A stretch of 64,000 nucleotides of DNA from Heterostelium multicystogenum. Lineage: Eukaryota; Evosea; Eumycetozoa; Acytosteliales; Acytosteliaceae. The notes beneath the pieces were generated by a model that was given only the letters and a program-made list of their open reading frames with translations, had not been told where the DNA came from and ran no database searches. The stretch is from positions 1-64,000 of the forward strand of contig RCNN01000158.1 in NCBI GenBank assembly GCA_003667245.1, written 5' to 3'. The translations under genes were made by a program, and so were the position numbers. Below, piece by piece: positions 1 through 10,703 of this stretch; position 1 is the stretch's first letter; each line of letters opens with the position of its first letter.

Positions 1-1024
1 TTGATTCTCATAATCTTGCAACAGGAATATGAATTTCAATGTGTTTTACTTGATCATACTCTAGCAGCTGTGTATGGCATTTTAGACTTGCTTTGAATCA
101 ATTTAAAGAATTTAATACTTGGATGCTAATGGTACAGTTGTATCGCAGTTTCTAAATATCAAATGATATTAGTTATCTAATTGAATAGCATTAGTATTAA
201 TGTGATTTCTTACCCATGCATATTAAAATACATTGATGGTAGAGTTACTGATTTATCTGGTCTTTGTGCTATCAAAAGGCTGGTGATGCCTGCTTGAATC
301 CGGATGGACCGTTTGCAACATGGTCTCATAGATGATAGATGTCAAGTCCACGACCTGTTCAACGAGGAAGTGATCAGAGATGTCAAAGGGACCAGACAAT
401 CCAATGTAGTTTTGATATTTATCTTGTTCTTGTTATTTGATGTACTGCTGCACGGTGACTAGTTATTGTGCAAGAATATGTGCTCCAGCAACTGTGACCA
501 ACGATTGAGATGTCAGCAAGATTTCCACCATAGCTCTGAATATGGTCGTTGACATAGTTCATTAGCTCAGCAACATCTTCAACCTGTTGTTCGATTCTTC
601 CAGGTGGATATAGTGTGTAGTTGGCAACTACTGTAGTAATACCATGCATTGCAAGTCTGCGCGACCAAGCAAGATATATTGCATTTTGAATCCGTGGCCC
701 CATGCACCACCATGAATGAACACCACTACAGGATTGCCCTGAGGTTTGCGTGGCACAGCTTCATAGACATCCATGATATTTCTAGGTCGATCGATGAATA
801 TCTTATATCAGTGTGAATTACAACACGGTGTAGAAGCTAGTTTGCTTCCAATGAGAAAGAAGTAAATCGAATGCAAAGTACGAGGCAACACCTGGAATAA
901 GAAGACAATCTCAAAAACAAGTAGCGCACAAGAATCATAGTCTTCTCCCATTTCGTCTTAACTTTCTTTTCAATTCTGCCAGCAACTCTGGGTCCATCGA
1001 CTTGAAGTCGTCTACCATCGACAT
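1..1024 (-). CDS. Alpha/beta-hydrolase (carboxylesterase / prenylcysteine-methylesterase-like), partial, frameshifted
   Basis: Alpha/beta-hydrolase-fold esterase, running off the left edge of the window. Reading the minus strand, the ATG at 1024 gives MSMVDDFKSMDPELL. The conserved pieces then follow in order: the oxyanion-hole motif HGGAWG near 705-725, the nucleophile elbow GHSAGAH near 485-505, YIGLSGPFDISDHF near 365-415 and MYFNMHG near 230. A GTAAGA intron separates the last from a DTTVPL segment that carries the catalytic Asp region, and LEYDQVKHIEI lies close to the edge. These pieces lie in all three frames, so at least four one-base shifts and an in-frame stop break the ORF. The motif order matches hormone-sensitive-lipase or isoprenylcysteine-methylesterase-type enzymes, but the exact substrate is unknown. 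Whether this is an error-ridden assembly of a live gene or a young pseudogene cannot be settled here. Confidence 0.75.
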
Positions 1025-1249
1025 TTTTATATTTAGTAACAAAACAAAAATGAGATATAAATTATATGTTATATTATATTTATACAGATTGCAAAGTTGG
1101 AAATATCATAGGAGGAGAGTGTTTGATAAATATCTGAAAAACAACAAAAAACAGAAATAAAAATGATAAAAATCTTAAAATACAAGATAAATAAATAAAC
1201 TGTTGAAATTAATTTAGGTCATTATTACTGTTTTGTTTATTTAGTATAG

Positions 1250-2040
1250 CAGGTGATGTTATCAGAGATGATTCATATCTCTCAGAGATAGGTTGAATAC
1301 TTCGACGTGATCAATGGTTCTATATTTGTCGGTGAAATCACGTGATTTTTTGGTGCGTTGGCCATCGGAGTAGAGCCATTTTCTCGCATTTTGTGGCACC
1401 AGTGAAGAGGATTTCATCCATTAGATCGGTAAGGCCACGATCTATCATTGTGTCAAAACCCTCTAAAACTACTATCTTTTACTTTCGATACATCAAGGTC
1501 TCCTCTCTGAATAAAATTACACAGTGCTCCAGGCGTAGATACAATTATATGGTGATTGGTTGCTCTGATGTCATCTCGTTTCCAAAGCTATCCTAAAGCC
1601 ACCTATTCCATATGTCTTTAGTCCTGGGAATTTTGACGCCAATTCTCTGGAATATCAAATTAGTTGGGATTGAAATCTCTCGGAGAGAAGCAATGACTAG
1701 CGCTTGGCATGCATCAATGGAGGTATCAATATTCTGGAGAATGGGAATGACATAGGTCGTAATCTTTGATGTGGAGTGAGGTGTTCTGACCAAAAACATC
1801 ATGTCCACTCAAAAGCGGTGGTAAAACTCTCCTTTGAACAGCACTCGTGCGTTCTAATCCATAGTATTTTGATTCCCTCCAGGATATGTGGTTTAATGGC
1901 CATGGAATCAAATGTCATATTTCCTACCTCGTGATAACGGCATTCAAATCCGTCATCCAGTAGCCTATCCCAAAAGTAAGAATTGATAGTACAATGAGCG
2001 ACTAACCTTAAAGAAACTAAAACCAAACTAAAATACAAAC
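1250..2040 (-). pseudogene. Dead eIF4A-like DEAD-box helicase copy
   Basis: A degenerate copy of an eIF4A-family RNA helicase. Pieces in different minus-strand frames line up with the family in order: MTFDSMAIKPHILEGIK and YYGLERTSAVQRRVLPPLL (Q-motif region, 1840-1905), then TPHSTSKITT where motif I should read SGTGKT, then ILQNIDTSIDACQALVIASL (motif Ia region, 1690-1750), HHIIVSTPGAL (motif Ib, 1530-1560) and VVLEGFDTMIDRG where motif II DEAD should be (about 1450). The Walker lysine context, the DEAD box and PTREL are all altered, and there are several frameshifts and stops. Unlike neighbouring frameshifted genes, the catalytic residues themselves are gone, so this is a true pseudogene. 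No C-terminal RecA2 domain is visible. Confidence 0.8.
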
Positions 2041-2378
2041 TTACTTTTCTCTTTCTTTTTGCTTTGCAAGTTGATATCCAATGTTATTTCTTATGACTAC
2101 ATCATTTATTATCTGACTAAATAATATACTTTTTTTTATGAATAGTTTCCATCTTTTATTAGAGACTAGTTAGTTATTTAGATATATTTATGTGAGCTTG
2201 CTTGTTAGTTGATCAACTAAAGTTGTAAATTTAAATAAAGAAGTAGAACATGGAATGTTGAGAAATCTTTGAGGATTTTGCAGATTTTTGATTGATCTTT
2301 ATTGTAAGATCTGTTGTTTGAAAGGATTTTTGCAGTCTGTTTAAAAATCGGAGATTTCTAACCTAAATATTTAGATAT
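2041..2378. other. Intergenic, AT-rich
   Basis: A stretch of AT-rich DNA between the helicase pseudogene and the PRELI gene. It holds no coding signal that I can see, only short A/T homopolymers. Confidence 0.6.
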
Positions 2379-3308
2379 TTAAAAAATAATAATATTATTA
2401 TATCGATGATTTTTTATACCATTTGGTGCATATTTTGTATATTCTGATCTAACAAAAGGTATATTTAAATGGTTGGTTGTTAACTCTGCTCTTAAACTTG
2501 AAAATGCTTTATCGAAATTTGTAATTCTCTCTTCCATTGATGGATCTTTCGCCTTTACATTGTTGAGTGCCTTGTCTAGTTTGGCTTCAAGTTCGGCAAG
2601 GCTCTCTTCGGCTTCGAGCTTTGCTGTTGTTATTATTTTGTCGATTGAATGTAACTGTTCCTCTGCCTCGTGGACAACGGTAGTGATTGCTTTATCTATG
2701 GTTTGTTCGATTTCCTCAGCTTCTTGCTTTACTTTCTGAATTGCCTGCTCCATGATGGCACGTCCCTTAGTTGCGTTGGTCTTGAAACGCTCAAGACAGA
2801 ATGCCTCGAGTTTTCGAGCGACACCAAACACACTTGAGGTCACCTTTGCCTCTTGCTTGAACTGTGTCCACTCTGCGTTATTTGGATCTGGAGTGTATGT
2901 GCAAACCTCTTCCAAACCAAGTATATTGCTAAAAGACAGATTCTTTGTTTTTCAAAATCATAGTCTGTGTTTTTGGATCTACGGTGGTCTCTTCATAGAA
3001 GAAGCACTCGTTGCTACCAAGCACTGGTTTCATCCAGCTTGGCATTGAACCCTTACATATAATCAATCTAGTGCATGTCAATATACCTGTTTCTGGGTCG
3101 ATTTCCTTTGACAACAAATCGACACTCAATACGTCGGGTCTATCTGGTGTTGGATACTTTCTCCAACTTGCCAAAGATATATCAGTCCACAGATGTCTAA
3201 ATTAATAAATAAATCAACCAATAGAGTTAGTTCATATGGTTTCATATATACATATACATCTTATACTTATACTTACTTGTATGTATGATAAATAGTATCG
3301 AATAACAT
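2379..3308 (-). CDS. PRELI/MSF1-domain protein (mitochondrial intermembrane-space lipid transfer, Slowmo/Ups type)
   Basis: The PRELI/MSF1 domain shuttles phosphatidic acid or phosphatidylserine across the mitochondrial intermembrane space together with a TRIAP1/Mdm35 partner. The model has two exons. Exon 1 (3277-3308) begins MLFDTIYHTY; an 80-nt GTAAGT...TTAG intron (3197-3276) joins it to KHLWTDISLASWRKYPTPDR. Then come VLSVDLLSKEIDPETG, TRLIICKGSMPSWMK, ECFFYEETTVDPKTQTM, and after one frameshift SNILGLEEVCTYTPDPNN. The shift lies in a TTTT run near 2930: three T restore the frame. The C-terminal 90 residues form a Glu/Lys/Ala-rich coiled coil (EEIEQTIDKA, AEEQLHSIDK, AELEAKLDKA), longer than in animal PRELI proteins. 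The family call is secure; which member (Ups1, Ups2/Slowmo or Ups3-like) it represents is not. Confidence 0.9.
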
Positions 3309-4035
3309 TATTATTATTTAAGTATTATTAGATATATATATTATAATGAATTAATGATATTATGGTTAATTTGCTTGGTAAGAAGATATTACTGAATAGT
3401 ATTAGTAATGTTATAAATAAATAGATGAGATAACTAGATAGAACCCCTAAAGTGATTAAGATAGGTGTTTTAACAAAAAAAAGTGAGATATTATGTAAAT
3501 GCTATTGAAAAACAACTTTGTTTAATATATGTATACTGATTGGTATTAAATATATATATATGTATTATTTCTTTATTTATTTATAAGTTTTGTTGTTTTT
3601 GGTGAAAAGTTGCTTGAATAAACATTATGATAAGGTTTGTTTATTTATTTGTTGTTAGTTGGTGATACGTAATGTTAATTTCAGTCTGAACTAAAAATGA
3701 ATGATTCTGCAAAAAATTAACAAACAATGGATGTTGCAAAAAACACAATTGTGACGAAATAATTATTAATTAATTAAATTATTGGTGAAAAAAAACAAAG
3801 ACGAAAAACCCAAAAAAAATAACCCAATGTTTGTTGTTCAACAAGAATGCTATAACTAACTAAAACATCACCACAACCACCAATAACAACATCAACATTC
3901 ATTGTATTATTAGATAAGATTACCTTTTTTAGTTAGATATATCTCACGATAGATATCTAACTTTCTAGCCTCTATCTTATTTTTTGGTTGATTGTGATTG
4001 ATTGTTTTATTATTGATTGGTAGATTAGATTATGT
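3309..4035. other. Intergenic between divergent genes
   Basis: AT-rich spacer between the divergently transcribed PRELI gene and the zf-C3Hc3H gene, so it should carry both promoters. T-runs and TATA-like stretches (for example around 3545-3565) are present, but no specific operator can be defended. Confidence 0.5.
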
Positions 4036-5174
4036 ATGTCTTTATCATTAAAGAGAAAAAGAAATACAGGTGGTAATAGCAGCTTCAACAATGCTTATGA
4101 TCATCATCATCAAGTGATATTAACTGAGAAGCAATCGATTCAAAATCAATCACATCTAAACTACTTAAAACAAAAAAGAGCCAATCAAAAAAAGAGATTA
4201 CATCATAGTAGTAGCAAGAATAACAGTAGAAGTAAAAGTAAAAGTAGAAGTAGTAGTCAATTAAGAAATTTAAAATGGATACCTAAATCAATATTTGAAA
4301 GATTCGGTAAATCTGGTATTGAAAATCGATGTCATTACATGAAGTTGAATGGACAAAGATGCCGAACTTCTGTCATCATAAGTGAGCATCGGAGCGACGA
4401 GACAATGTCTGTGAGTGATACTGCCAAACGATCGTTGTTTTGCAAGTATCACGATATCGAGAATATTGATAAACATAGATGCAATGGAGTCACAAAAAAT
4501 CTAATGTATGCTGTTATGGAGATCATTCACTTAATTCCAAATCAATCAATTAATTCATTAATTACAGACAATGCCATAGGTTGATATCGAAACTCATGAA
4601 ATATTGTAATGTTCACTCAAAGATATTTGAGATTACATCTCCCAGTAGTCCTCCCACTACAGCTTTAGCTTCTAAATCGCCAACTGATGTATCAAATTTT
4701 CTTCGAAACAAGGGAGATAAGGAACAGAAACAGCAGGTGGAGTCTTCAGAAGATTTACCTTTTGATTTTTCAAATAATAATGAGAAGAGATTGTTAAAGT
4801 TGAGACAAAAAAGGTTGGATTCAAGTAAAAGGAATAATAAAGTTGATTGTAATGGCAGCAGTAGTACAGGTCCACAAAAGAAAAGAACCAAAAAGAGAAA
4901 AGATAGAAAGAGACAAGAAAATAATGATTTGATAAAGTCCAAAAGGAAATTTAACAAGAGTTACAGTCTACCTGGAACAAAACTAGCTTTGGAAAATGAC
5001 GACAACAAATCTTCAGTTCACAAGAAACAAAAAGTAGCACATCCACAACAATTACAGGAGCAGGAACAAAAGAAAACGACTGAACAACAACAACAACAGG
5101 TTAACAACAACCAATCATTTTTTGGTCAAGTTTCCAATATACTTGATGATTTAGGTTGGACAACTGACGAATGA
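4036..5174 (+). CDS. zf-C3Hc3H nuclear protein (KANL2/INO80D-like)
   Basis: A single spliced gene of 358 codons. Exon 1 is 4036-4505, the intron 4506-4567 (62 nt, GTATGC...TTACAG) and exon 2 4568-5174. Splicing produces two zinc-binding units. The first has ENRC, then GQRCR and LFCKYH; the second has HRCNGVTKN, LIQCHR and MKYCNVH. This Cys3-His/Cys3-His spacing is that of the zf-C3Hc3H domain found in KANL2 of the NSL acetyltransferase complex and in INO80D. Without the splice, the second unit is cut by a stop, which supports the intron. The N-terminus is rich in Lys/Arg/Ser and the C-terminus has basic nuclear-localisation-like clusters (KKRTKKRKDRKRQ) and a poly-Gln tract. It is most likely a subunit of a chromatin-modifying complex; membership of NSL versus INO80 is unresolved. 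Confidence 0.8.
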
Positions 5175-5220
5175 CAAGAATATGAATAAACAACTCAAAT
5201 GTTTTTATCTTTAATTTAAT

Positions 5221-5410
5221 TGGGGTGTTGATTGAATACTGATCGGAGGAGATTCGCTCCTCTCAATAACAATGCAACGGAAATTGATTGTTTTTTTTGG
5301 AGTTTTGCTAATTTATTAGTTTGAGACAACACAGAAGTTCTTTGATACGAAGTAAGAGCACTTCTGTGCATGCTCAAAACATGATAGCGAAAGCTCTTGA
5401 GTATACATTA
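5221..5410. ncRNA. Candidate structured non-coding RNA segment
   Basis: Between two convergent genes lies an island with three hairpins: GGAGGAG/CTCCTCT around a 5-nt loop (5245-5263), a 9-bp pair CACAGAAGT (5330-5338) with ACTTCTGTG (5360-5368), and a CTCAA/TTGAG stem (5373-5401) holding an AGC-GAAA-GCT tetraloop hairpin. A run of eight T lies at 5291-5298. It does not match spliceosomal, SRP, RNase P or U3 core motifs that I know. Strand and boundaries are undetermined. Confidence 0.3.
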
Positions 5411-5728
5411 AATGTTCTATTTATTTAATAATATAGTAATATTTTAAAGGTAACTGATTTGAATCACTCTTTCAACACCTCCATAAATAGCAATCATTCC
5501 ACTATCTTTTTTATGGTTCAATCTGGATTGTCAGTATATTTCACAATCAATTCCAAAACTTTCCAAATCTTCAAGTTAAATTTCATAAAAAAACAACAGA
5601 AAAAATTTAGAATCATACACCCTTTCTAACTATACTTGGAAAAGTCAATTGTGTTTACATAAATCTCATTGATGTAATGCTGAACTTCACATTTTATTGC
5701 TATAAATAGATCATCATGTAAGTTATAT
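5411..5728. other. Intergenic, AT-rich
   Basis: Spacer between convergent 3' ends; no gene is seen. Confidence 0.5.
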
Positions 5729-8634
5729 TTATTTATTACTAGCTATGAGGTTGAATAGTTTTGATGAATAATTAAGATATTTATAGTTCAGTTTGATCAT
5801 TGTGAGTAATTGATCGAAGCTTTCAATGTCAAATCTAAGCTTGGGCGAGTTTGCAAAGCTGTAGATTGAAGCCTGGTCAAGAGATCCCTCTTCATAGTAC
5901 ACTGCCAAAAGTGGTTTGTTTCTGTTTTCTGCGAGGGAGATCTCATCTCTTAATGGCAATGAAAACTCTTTGGAGTCAACGATCACAATGACCACCCAAC
6001 TGGATAACAATCCCTCCTCCTTGGAGACCACTTTGATTTGCTGCTTCTCCAAAAATTGAAAGAGTTTACTGTATTTGTCTTGCATGTTTGGATCAAAGAT
6101 GACATAGACTGATTCTTCACCTGAGATCTTGATGAATTCTCTGTCAACTTTCACTTCAGATTCTTCTTCGTCATCCTTGTCAGTCGTCTGCTCGTGTAGG
6201 TCTGATTGCATGAGGTAATCAATTCCATCGAGAAGAGAGGAGAGTGAATTGATATATTGCTCTTCAACTGTGAAGTCCACAAGCTGAGATCTATAGATCA
6301 TTGACTCGAGAGTTGGATCATGGATGGCCACCTTTTCTATCCAAATCGAAATCATTGGGTTCTTTACGAGCATGTTTACAAGCAGATCTTTAGTGAACTC
6401 GGCTTTCAAAAGAGACATTGGACACCAAAAATACATAGACAATGCATCTTTTCTTGATGTTGTCGTTGCTCCATATCAATTCGCACGTCATAAGCGAGTC
6501 TTCCAAAGACTTTTTGATTTTCTCTGCCATAGATTTGTTCTGTTGTGATAAACAATTCCAATGTCACTGAGATTGAATCTCTTCTTGAGCTTGAATGAAA
6601 CTTCACTTGGAATATAATCAAATGCTCTCTTCATTTCATTATCTCTTACTCTCTCGTCGAATGCAGAATATGACAAGATGTAAGGGATATCATCGTACAT
6701 CTTGTTCTTGCAGTAATAATGTAAACAGGTCTGTCCGCTTTTATCGCGGAGATATATATCAGGCATGTTATTCTTAAACCAGCTTAGCAATACCCCACTA
6801 TAAAAGAATGGAGGTCTTCCATCGTTGTTTACACTGTTGATCAGACTGTGGAGTCTGTATATTTCTGGTTGACTGGTGAGCTTTTTCTTTGCAATAATAT
6901 GGAGAATATTGTCTCCCTCAAAGTTGGTATGCTGAAGTATATCATTGGTATTCGAAAGGTATAACGCCATTTGAATGTGGCCCAACCACAGTAGTTGAAA
7001 CATAAGATTACCTGGATCTTTATATAGAATACCAGTAGTATAGGCTCCACAAGTAATGAGGTCTGGCTTGGCAATGATAGTGTTGAGACGGGAAAAATGA
7101 ACAACCTCTTCCATGGCCCCAGCTTGCCCGAATTCTGACGATCCTGCACTCCAAACTTCACCGCTTTTCTTGATAGCCAAAAGATGAGAGCCACATTCAT
7201 GTGAAACTGCAACTGACTCTACATCTTCCATGAACTTCTTGGGTGAGTAGCTTGAGCTTATCTTTGAAAAGGTTCCAAGAATATATAGGCTATTATTGTC
7301 TTCCTCACCAGAAACTACAACTGAGAAGGTACCTCCACACTCAATTTGCTTTACTGGGTGATCGAACTTCATATTTCTGAAAGGTGTTGGAAACTTCTCA
7401 ACTCCATCAATACCAAGCTGAGCTTCTTCATTTGAGCCCCAAGTATATAGCCATCCTTCCGAGTCAACCGCTCCCATGTGTCTCTCTCCAACGGAGAGGT
7501 TGACGATGGAGGGAATTGAATTGCCCACACCTGTATACATTGGAAATTTCAATAACTTTGGACTGAGATGATTGGAAAAATTCTCATGTCCTAGTTGTCC
7601 ATACCTATTGTGACCCCAAGTATAAATATTTCCATCTGATAGACAAGCAGAGCTGGCACCACTTGCATAAATATGTGTACTCGAATCGTATGGATATTGA
7701 TTAATATAACACGGATAGATTTTAGATTCATGACCACCATGTCCCAAGTCTACCCTTAGAACCCAGCCCCCACGAGTACAATCGATTAAGGTCTGTTAAA
7801 CCCAGTGTATGCTCACTTCCACAGACTACTTTGGCAAACTTTTCTTTGGAAATTGCAATCTGTTTTGGAATCTTATAATCCTCAGTATCGCAGACTCCTA
7901 ATTTTCCATTACTTCCATTTCCAAAACAATACAATATCGATTCATTTGTAATAACAGAGGAGTGTAGAGTCCCAGTAGCTATATAGCTTGCATTCGTATG
8001 ACCTAATGTAGGAATATGTGTACATTTATTCCTATTGTTTTTCAATGAGTTTATATATATTCCAAAACAAAAAAAATACTCAATTAATACCTACTGTTCA
8101 CAAACAGTATCACTATTCGAAATGTTGACACCTAATTGGCCATGAGAATTACTTTATTAATTAGAAATGTAAATATATTTTTAGTTTACTAAATGAAAAG
8201 TGGAAATTTTATTTACTTTCCAAAGAAAAAGGCACCAGTTATAATATTCATAAGCCTCTTAACAATTACTTCTTTTAAGTTTTTTTCTCTTGATTACCTT
8301 GAGCTCTTATTAATTTATTTATTATTATGGATATCCTAACTACAAACATTGGTTAATTAAAATTGTAATCTTGATCAAAAATCTATTTAAAGTGTAATAA
8401 GTCACACCATTATACCGGAACCCCTATGGTTTGTAAAAAATTTGAGAAGGCAATCCTGTTGTTTTCTCAAAAATATGCAAACTATACCAGATTTATTAGT
8501 AAATTAACAAAGTGGGATAATTGGAATAATTTTAACAGGATACCTCGGCTCCTGTTGATAGAATATGGATCTTGCCCAATGTGAAGATGCTTGGCGTTGG
8601 TGGTCTCAGTTGACCTGAGAGTCCATTCCCACAT
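5729..8634 (-). CDS. RCC1 beta-propeller - ankyrin - tandem TIR-like protein
   Basis: A multidomain gene. Exons: about 8544-8634 (GNGLSGQL, RCC1-like), 8217-8257 (ITGAFFFG), 8095-8151 (NNSHGQLGVNISN) and 5729-8031; GT-AG introns of 286, 65 and 63 nt keep phase. RCC1 blades follow: LYCFGNGSNGKLG, LYSWGLGSKGRLG, IYTWGHNRYGQLG, LYTWGSNEEAQLG, VWSAGSSEFGQAG. Next is an ankyrin-like stretch (DNILHIIAKKK, GQTCLHYYCKN, about 6650-6950). The C-terminus has two TIR-like modules. The first (about 6570-6280) reads NKSMAEKIKKSLED, IVYVFLVSN, KAEFTKDLL. The second (about 6110-5740) reads SVYVIFDPNMQDKY, VVIVIVDSKEF, RDEISLAENRNKPLL. Both have a Glu (codons 6398-6400 and 5941-5943) at the position of the TIR NADase catalytic Glu. 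Frameshifts lie near 7740, 6550 and 6425, and one extra G probably follows the ATG. Domain calls rest on motif reading; the combined function is inferred. Confidence 0.75.
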
Positions 8635-8671
8635 GCCTACCTAAATTGAGATTCGTATCTACAGAAGTTTG

Positions 8672-9535
8672 CTAGTTAATTTTTGATGCTTCAAAATGAC
8701 ATAGAGGCTTGGCAATTCTGTCTTGGGCGGCTACCACTTGTAGTTCATATTCTCCCATCTCTTTGGTAGTCTTCATGACTTCGTAGACTGCTGATGTTAC
8801 ATGTTCCAGAGCATTTTTCAGTGGTTCTCCTTTCAAAATATTTACCAACATCAGTCCACTTGTCAAGTCTCCGACACCCACGGGTTGACGACTACCAAAA
8901 TCAACAAGAGGACGAGCAATATGCCAAGCCTCAGAATCTGTCACTAGAAGCATCTCGAATTGATCCTGCTGGTAACCTGCATAGGCCAGATGCTTCACAA
9001 GAATCAGTTTTGGTCCGCGTGCAATAACCTCACGCGATGCTGCCAATACCTCATCTACATTCGATAGTTTCTTTCCTGTTAGCTGTTCCAACTCCAATAG
9101 ATTTGGTGCCATCATATCACTGCAACCAACAGCCTCACTGGCAAAGAACTCTGCTACACCCGGTGCAACAAAGCATCCTTTTCCGGGATGTCCCATCACT
9201 GGGTCACAAAAGTAGATTGCACTTGGATTGGCAGTCTTTACTCGACGAACAATCTCTAGAATTTTGGCACCTTGCTCTGGTGAACCAATATAACCACTTA
9301 ATACAGCATTGCAGTTCTTCAGCTGATCGATATCCTCTATTCCCTTTACGATGTCTGTCAAATGATCGGGTGGCATTACACAACCTGTCCACTTGCCATA
9401 CTGAGTATGATTAGAAAACTGCACACTATTCAAAGGCCAAACATTGCAGCCCATACGTCTCATTGGAAATTCAGCAGCACTATTTCCAGCATGTCCAAAT
9501 ACCACATGAGATTGAATTGATAAAATATTCTTCAT
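8672..9535 (-). CDS. pdxY: Pyridoxal kinase, bacterial PdxY type
   Basis: Phosphorylates pyridoxal to pyridoxal 5'-phosphate in the B6 salvage pathway, in the cytosol. The ORF is intact, uninterrupted by introns and 287 codons long, the same length as Escherichia coli PdxY as I know it. Diagnostic stretches are [20 protein letters not shown] at the start, [20 protein letters not shown] (substrate pocket), [26 protein letters not shown] (the anion-hole GxGD with catalytic Asp) and [14 protein letters not shown] near the end. These are almost word for word those of enterobacterial PdxY, much closer than to animal or plant PDXK. This points to horizontal acquisition from proteobacteria by an ancestor. 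The flanking genes are typical eukaryotic spliced genes, so contamination is unlikely. Confidence 0.95.
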   Translation of the reverse strand: MKNILSIQSHVVFGHAGNSAAEFPMRRMGCNVWPLNSVQFSNHTQYGKWTGCVMPPDHLTDIVKGIEDIDQLKNCNAVLSGYIGSPEQGAKILEIVRRVKTANPSAIYFCDPVMGHPGKGCFVAPGVAEFFASEAVGCSDMMAPNLLELEQLTGKKLSNVDEVLAASREVIARGPKLILVKHLAYAGYQQDQFEMLLVTDSEAWHIARPLVDFGSRQPVGVGDLTSGLMLVNILKGEPLKNALEHVTSAVYEVMKTTKEMGEYELQVVAAQDRIAKPLCHFEASKIN

Positions 9536-9785
9536 GTTGCTGATTGTAGTGATGATGATATGATGTTGTTGATGATTAGTGTGTTTGTTATAATTATAAT
9601 AATAATAATAATCTCTATGTCATATGATTCTTTCCAAATCCACATCAACACTTTAAATATTTAAAAACAAAAAAAGTAATCATTACCAAATCAGTGTTGT
9701 CATTTTTAAAGGTGTGACGCAAGTGATTCGGTGGGGTTAAACATCATTGTAACTTGCAGTCACTTAACGTATATAGAGAGATACA
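9536..9785. promoter_or_regulatory. Divergent promoter region
   Basis: 250-bp spacer between the divergent pdxY-like gene and the FAM210-like gene. It includes a GATGATGATG tract and AAT repeats next to the pdxY-like start. No defined operator is visible. Confidence 0.3.
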
Positions 9786-10522
9786 ATGAATAGAACAGTT
9801 ATTAGAGGATTCCAATATTCAAAGCAGTTTAGCTGCATTAACAACTCTTTGCTGGCTTCAAACCTAACCAAGTCGGCTGCACTCAACAACATCAAACCAA
9901 GCATCAATATTGGTGCTTTCAATTCAGTGATTCAACATCGTCAACAAAGATCGTTCTCAACTCTAAATAACTATAGTATTAACTCAATTTTCAACAACAG
10001 TAGATCTATTGAATTGAAAAAATAGCTGTAATTTGTTGTTGGCTAACAGAAGTTACAGCACTCAGCCACCACAGCAACAACAGACACCAAAAGATGAATT
10101 AAAGACAGAAGACAAGAAGGAAGATCAAAACAACGTCCAAGAGGATCCAACCAAGATGCCACCCAACTTATCTACACCAGAGAAGATCAAATACCTATTC
10201 AAGCAATACGGTGTCTTGGCTGTCATCGTTCACTTCAGTATATATGGTCTTACCTTGGGTGGATTGTACTTGGCACTCTCGAACGGTGTCGACGTAGAGC
10301 AAGTATTCACCTACCTCGGCATTGAACAAACCAAGATGGGAAAGGGTCTCGGTGTTTTTGCACTGGCATTCGCCCTGACAAAGCTTACCGGTTTTCGTTC
10401 GTGTACCACTCACCTTTATTATAGTACCAATTTTATCACGTTATCTTCGTCGTGCCAAAATAAAACAAGCAATAAACAACAATAACAATAACAATAGTAT
10501 TATCAATCACCCATTTATTTAA
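9786..10522 (+). CDS. Mitochondrial DUF1279 (FAM210A/B-like) membrane protein
   Basis: A mitochondrial inner-membrane protein of the DUF1279/FAM210 family, in which animal members support mitochondrial translation and cristae. The first 80 residues are basic, Ser/Asn-rich and lack acidic residues, as in a transit peptide (RQQRSFSTLNNYS, ANRSYSTQPP). The domain starts at EKIKYLFKQYGVLAVIVHFS and runs through one or two membrane helices (YGLTLGGLYLALSNG, GLGVFALAFALTKL) to RVPLTFIIVPILSRYLRRAK. Two homopolymer shifts break the frame. One A too many at 10017-10022 ends the first part with a false stop, and one extra base near 10390-10396 hides the VRVPLTFIIVPIL end. With both corrected the protein ends at 10522 with an Asn-rich tail. 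Confidence 0.85.
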
Positions 10523-10645
10523 CAGAAAGTACCCACTCTCGAATCAAAGAATAATTCATTTCAAAGTCTAAGCTGTGTTTGTATTTTTCCAAAAAAATTA
10601 ACTAAATCCGACATCATCAAATCTTTTGTACCTATTTAGTAATAG

Positions 10646-10668
10646 GTATATATATATATATATATATA
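10646..10668. repeat. (TA)n microsatellite
   Basis: An alternating TA tract of about 23 bp immediately upstream of the ankyrin gene. It could double as a TATA-type promoter element. Confidence 0.8.
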
Positions 10669-10703
10669 CATATATGATAATTGTATAAGTGTGTATCTTT
10701 CTA

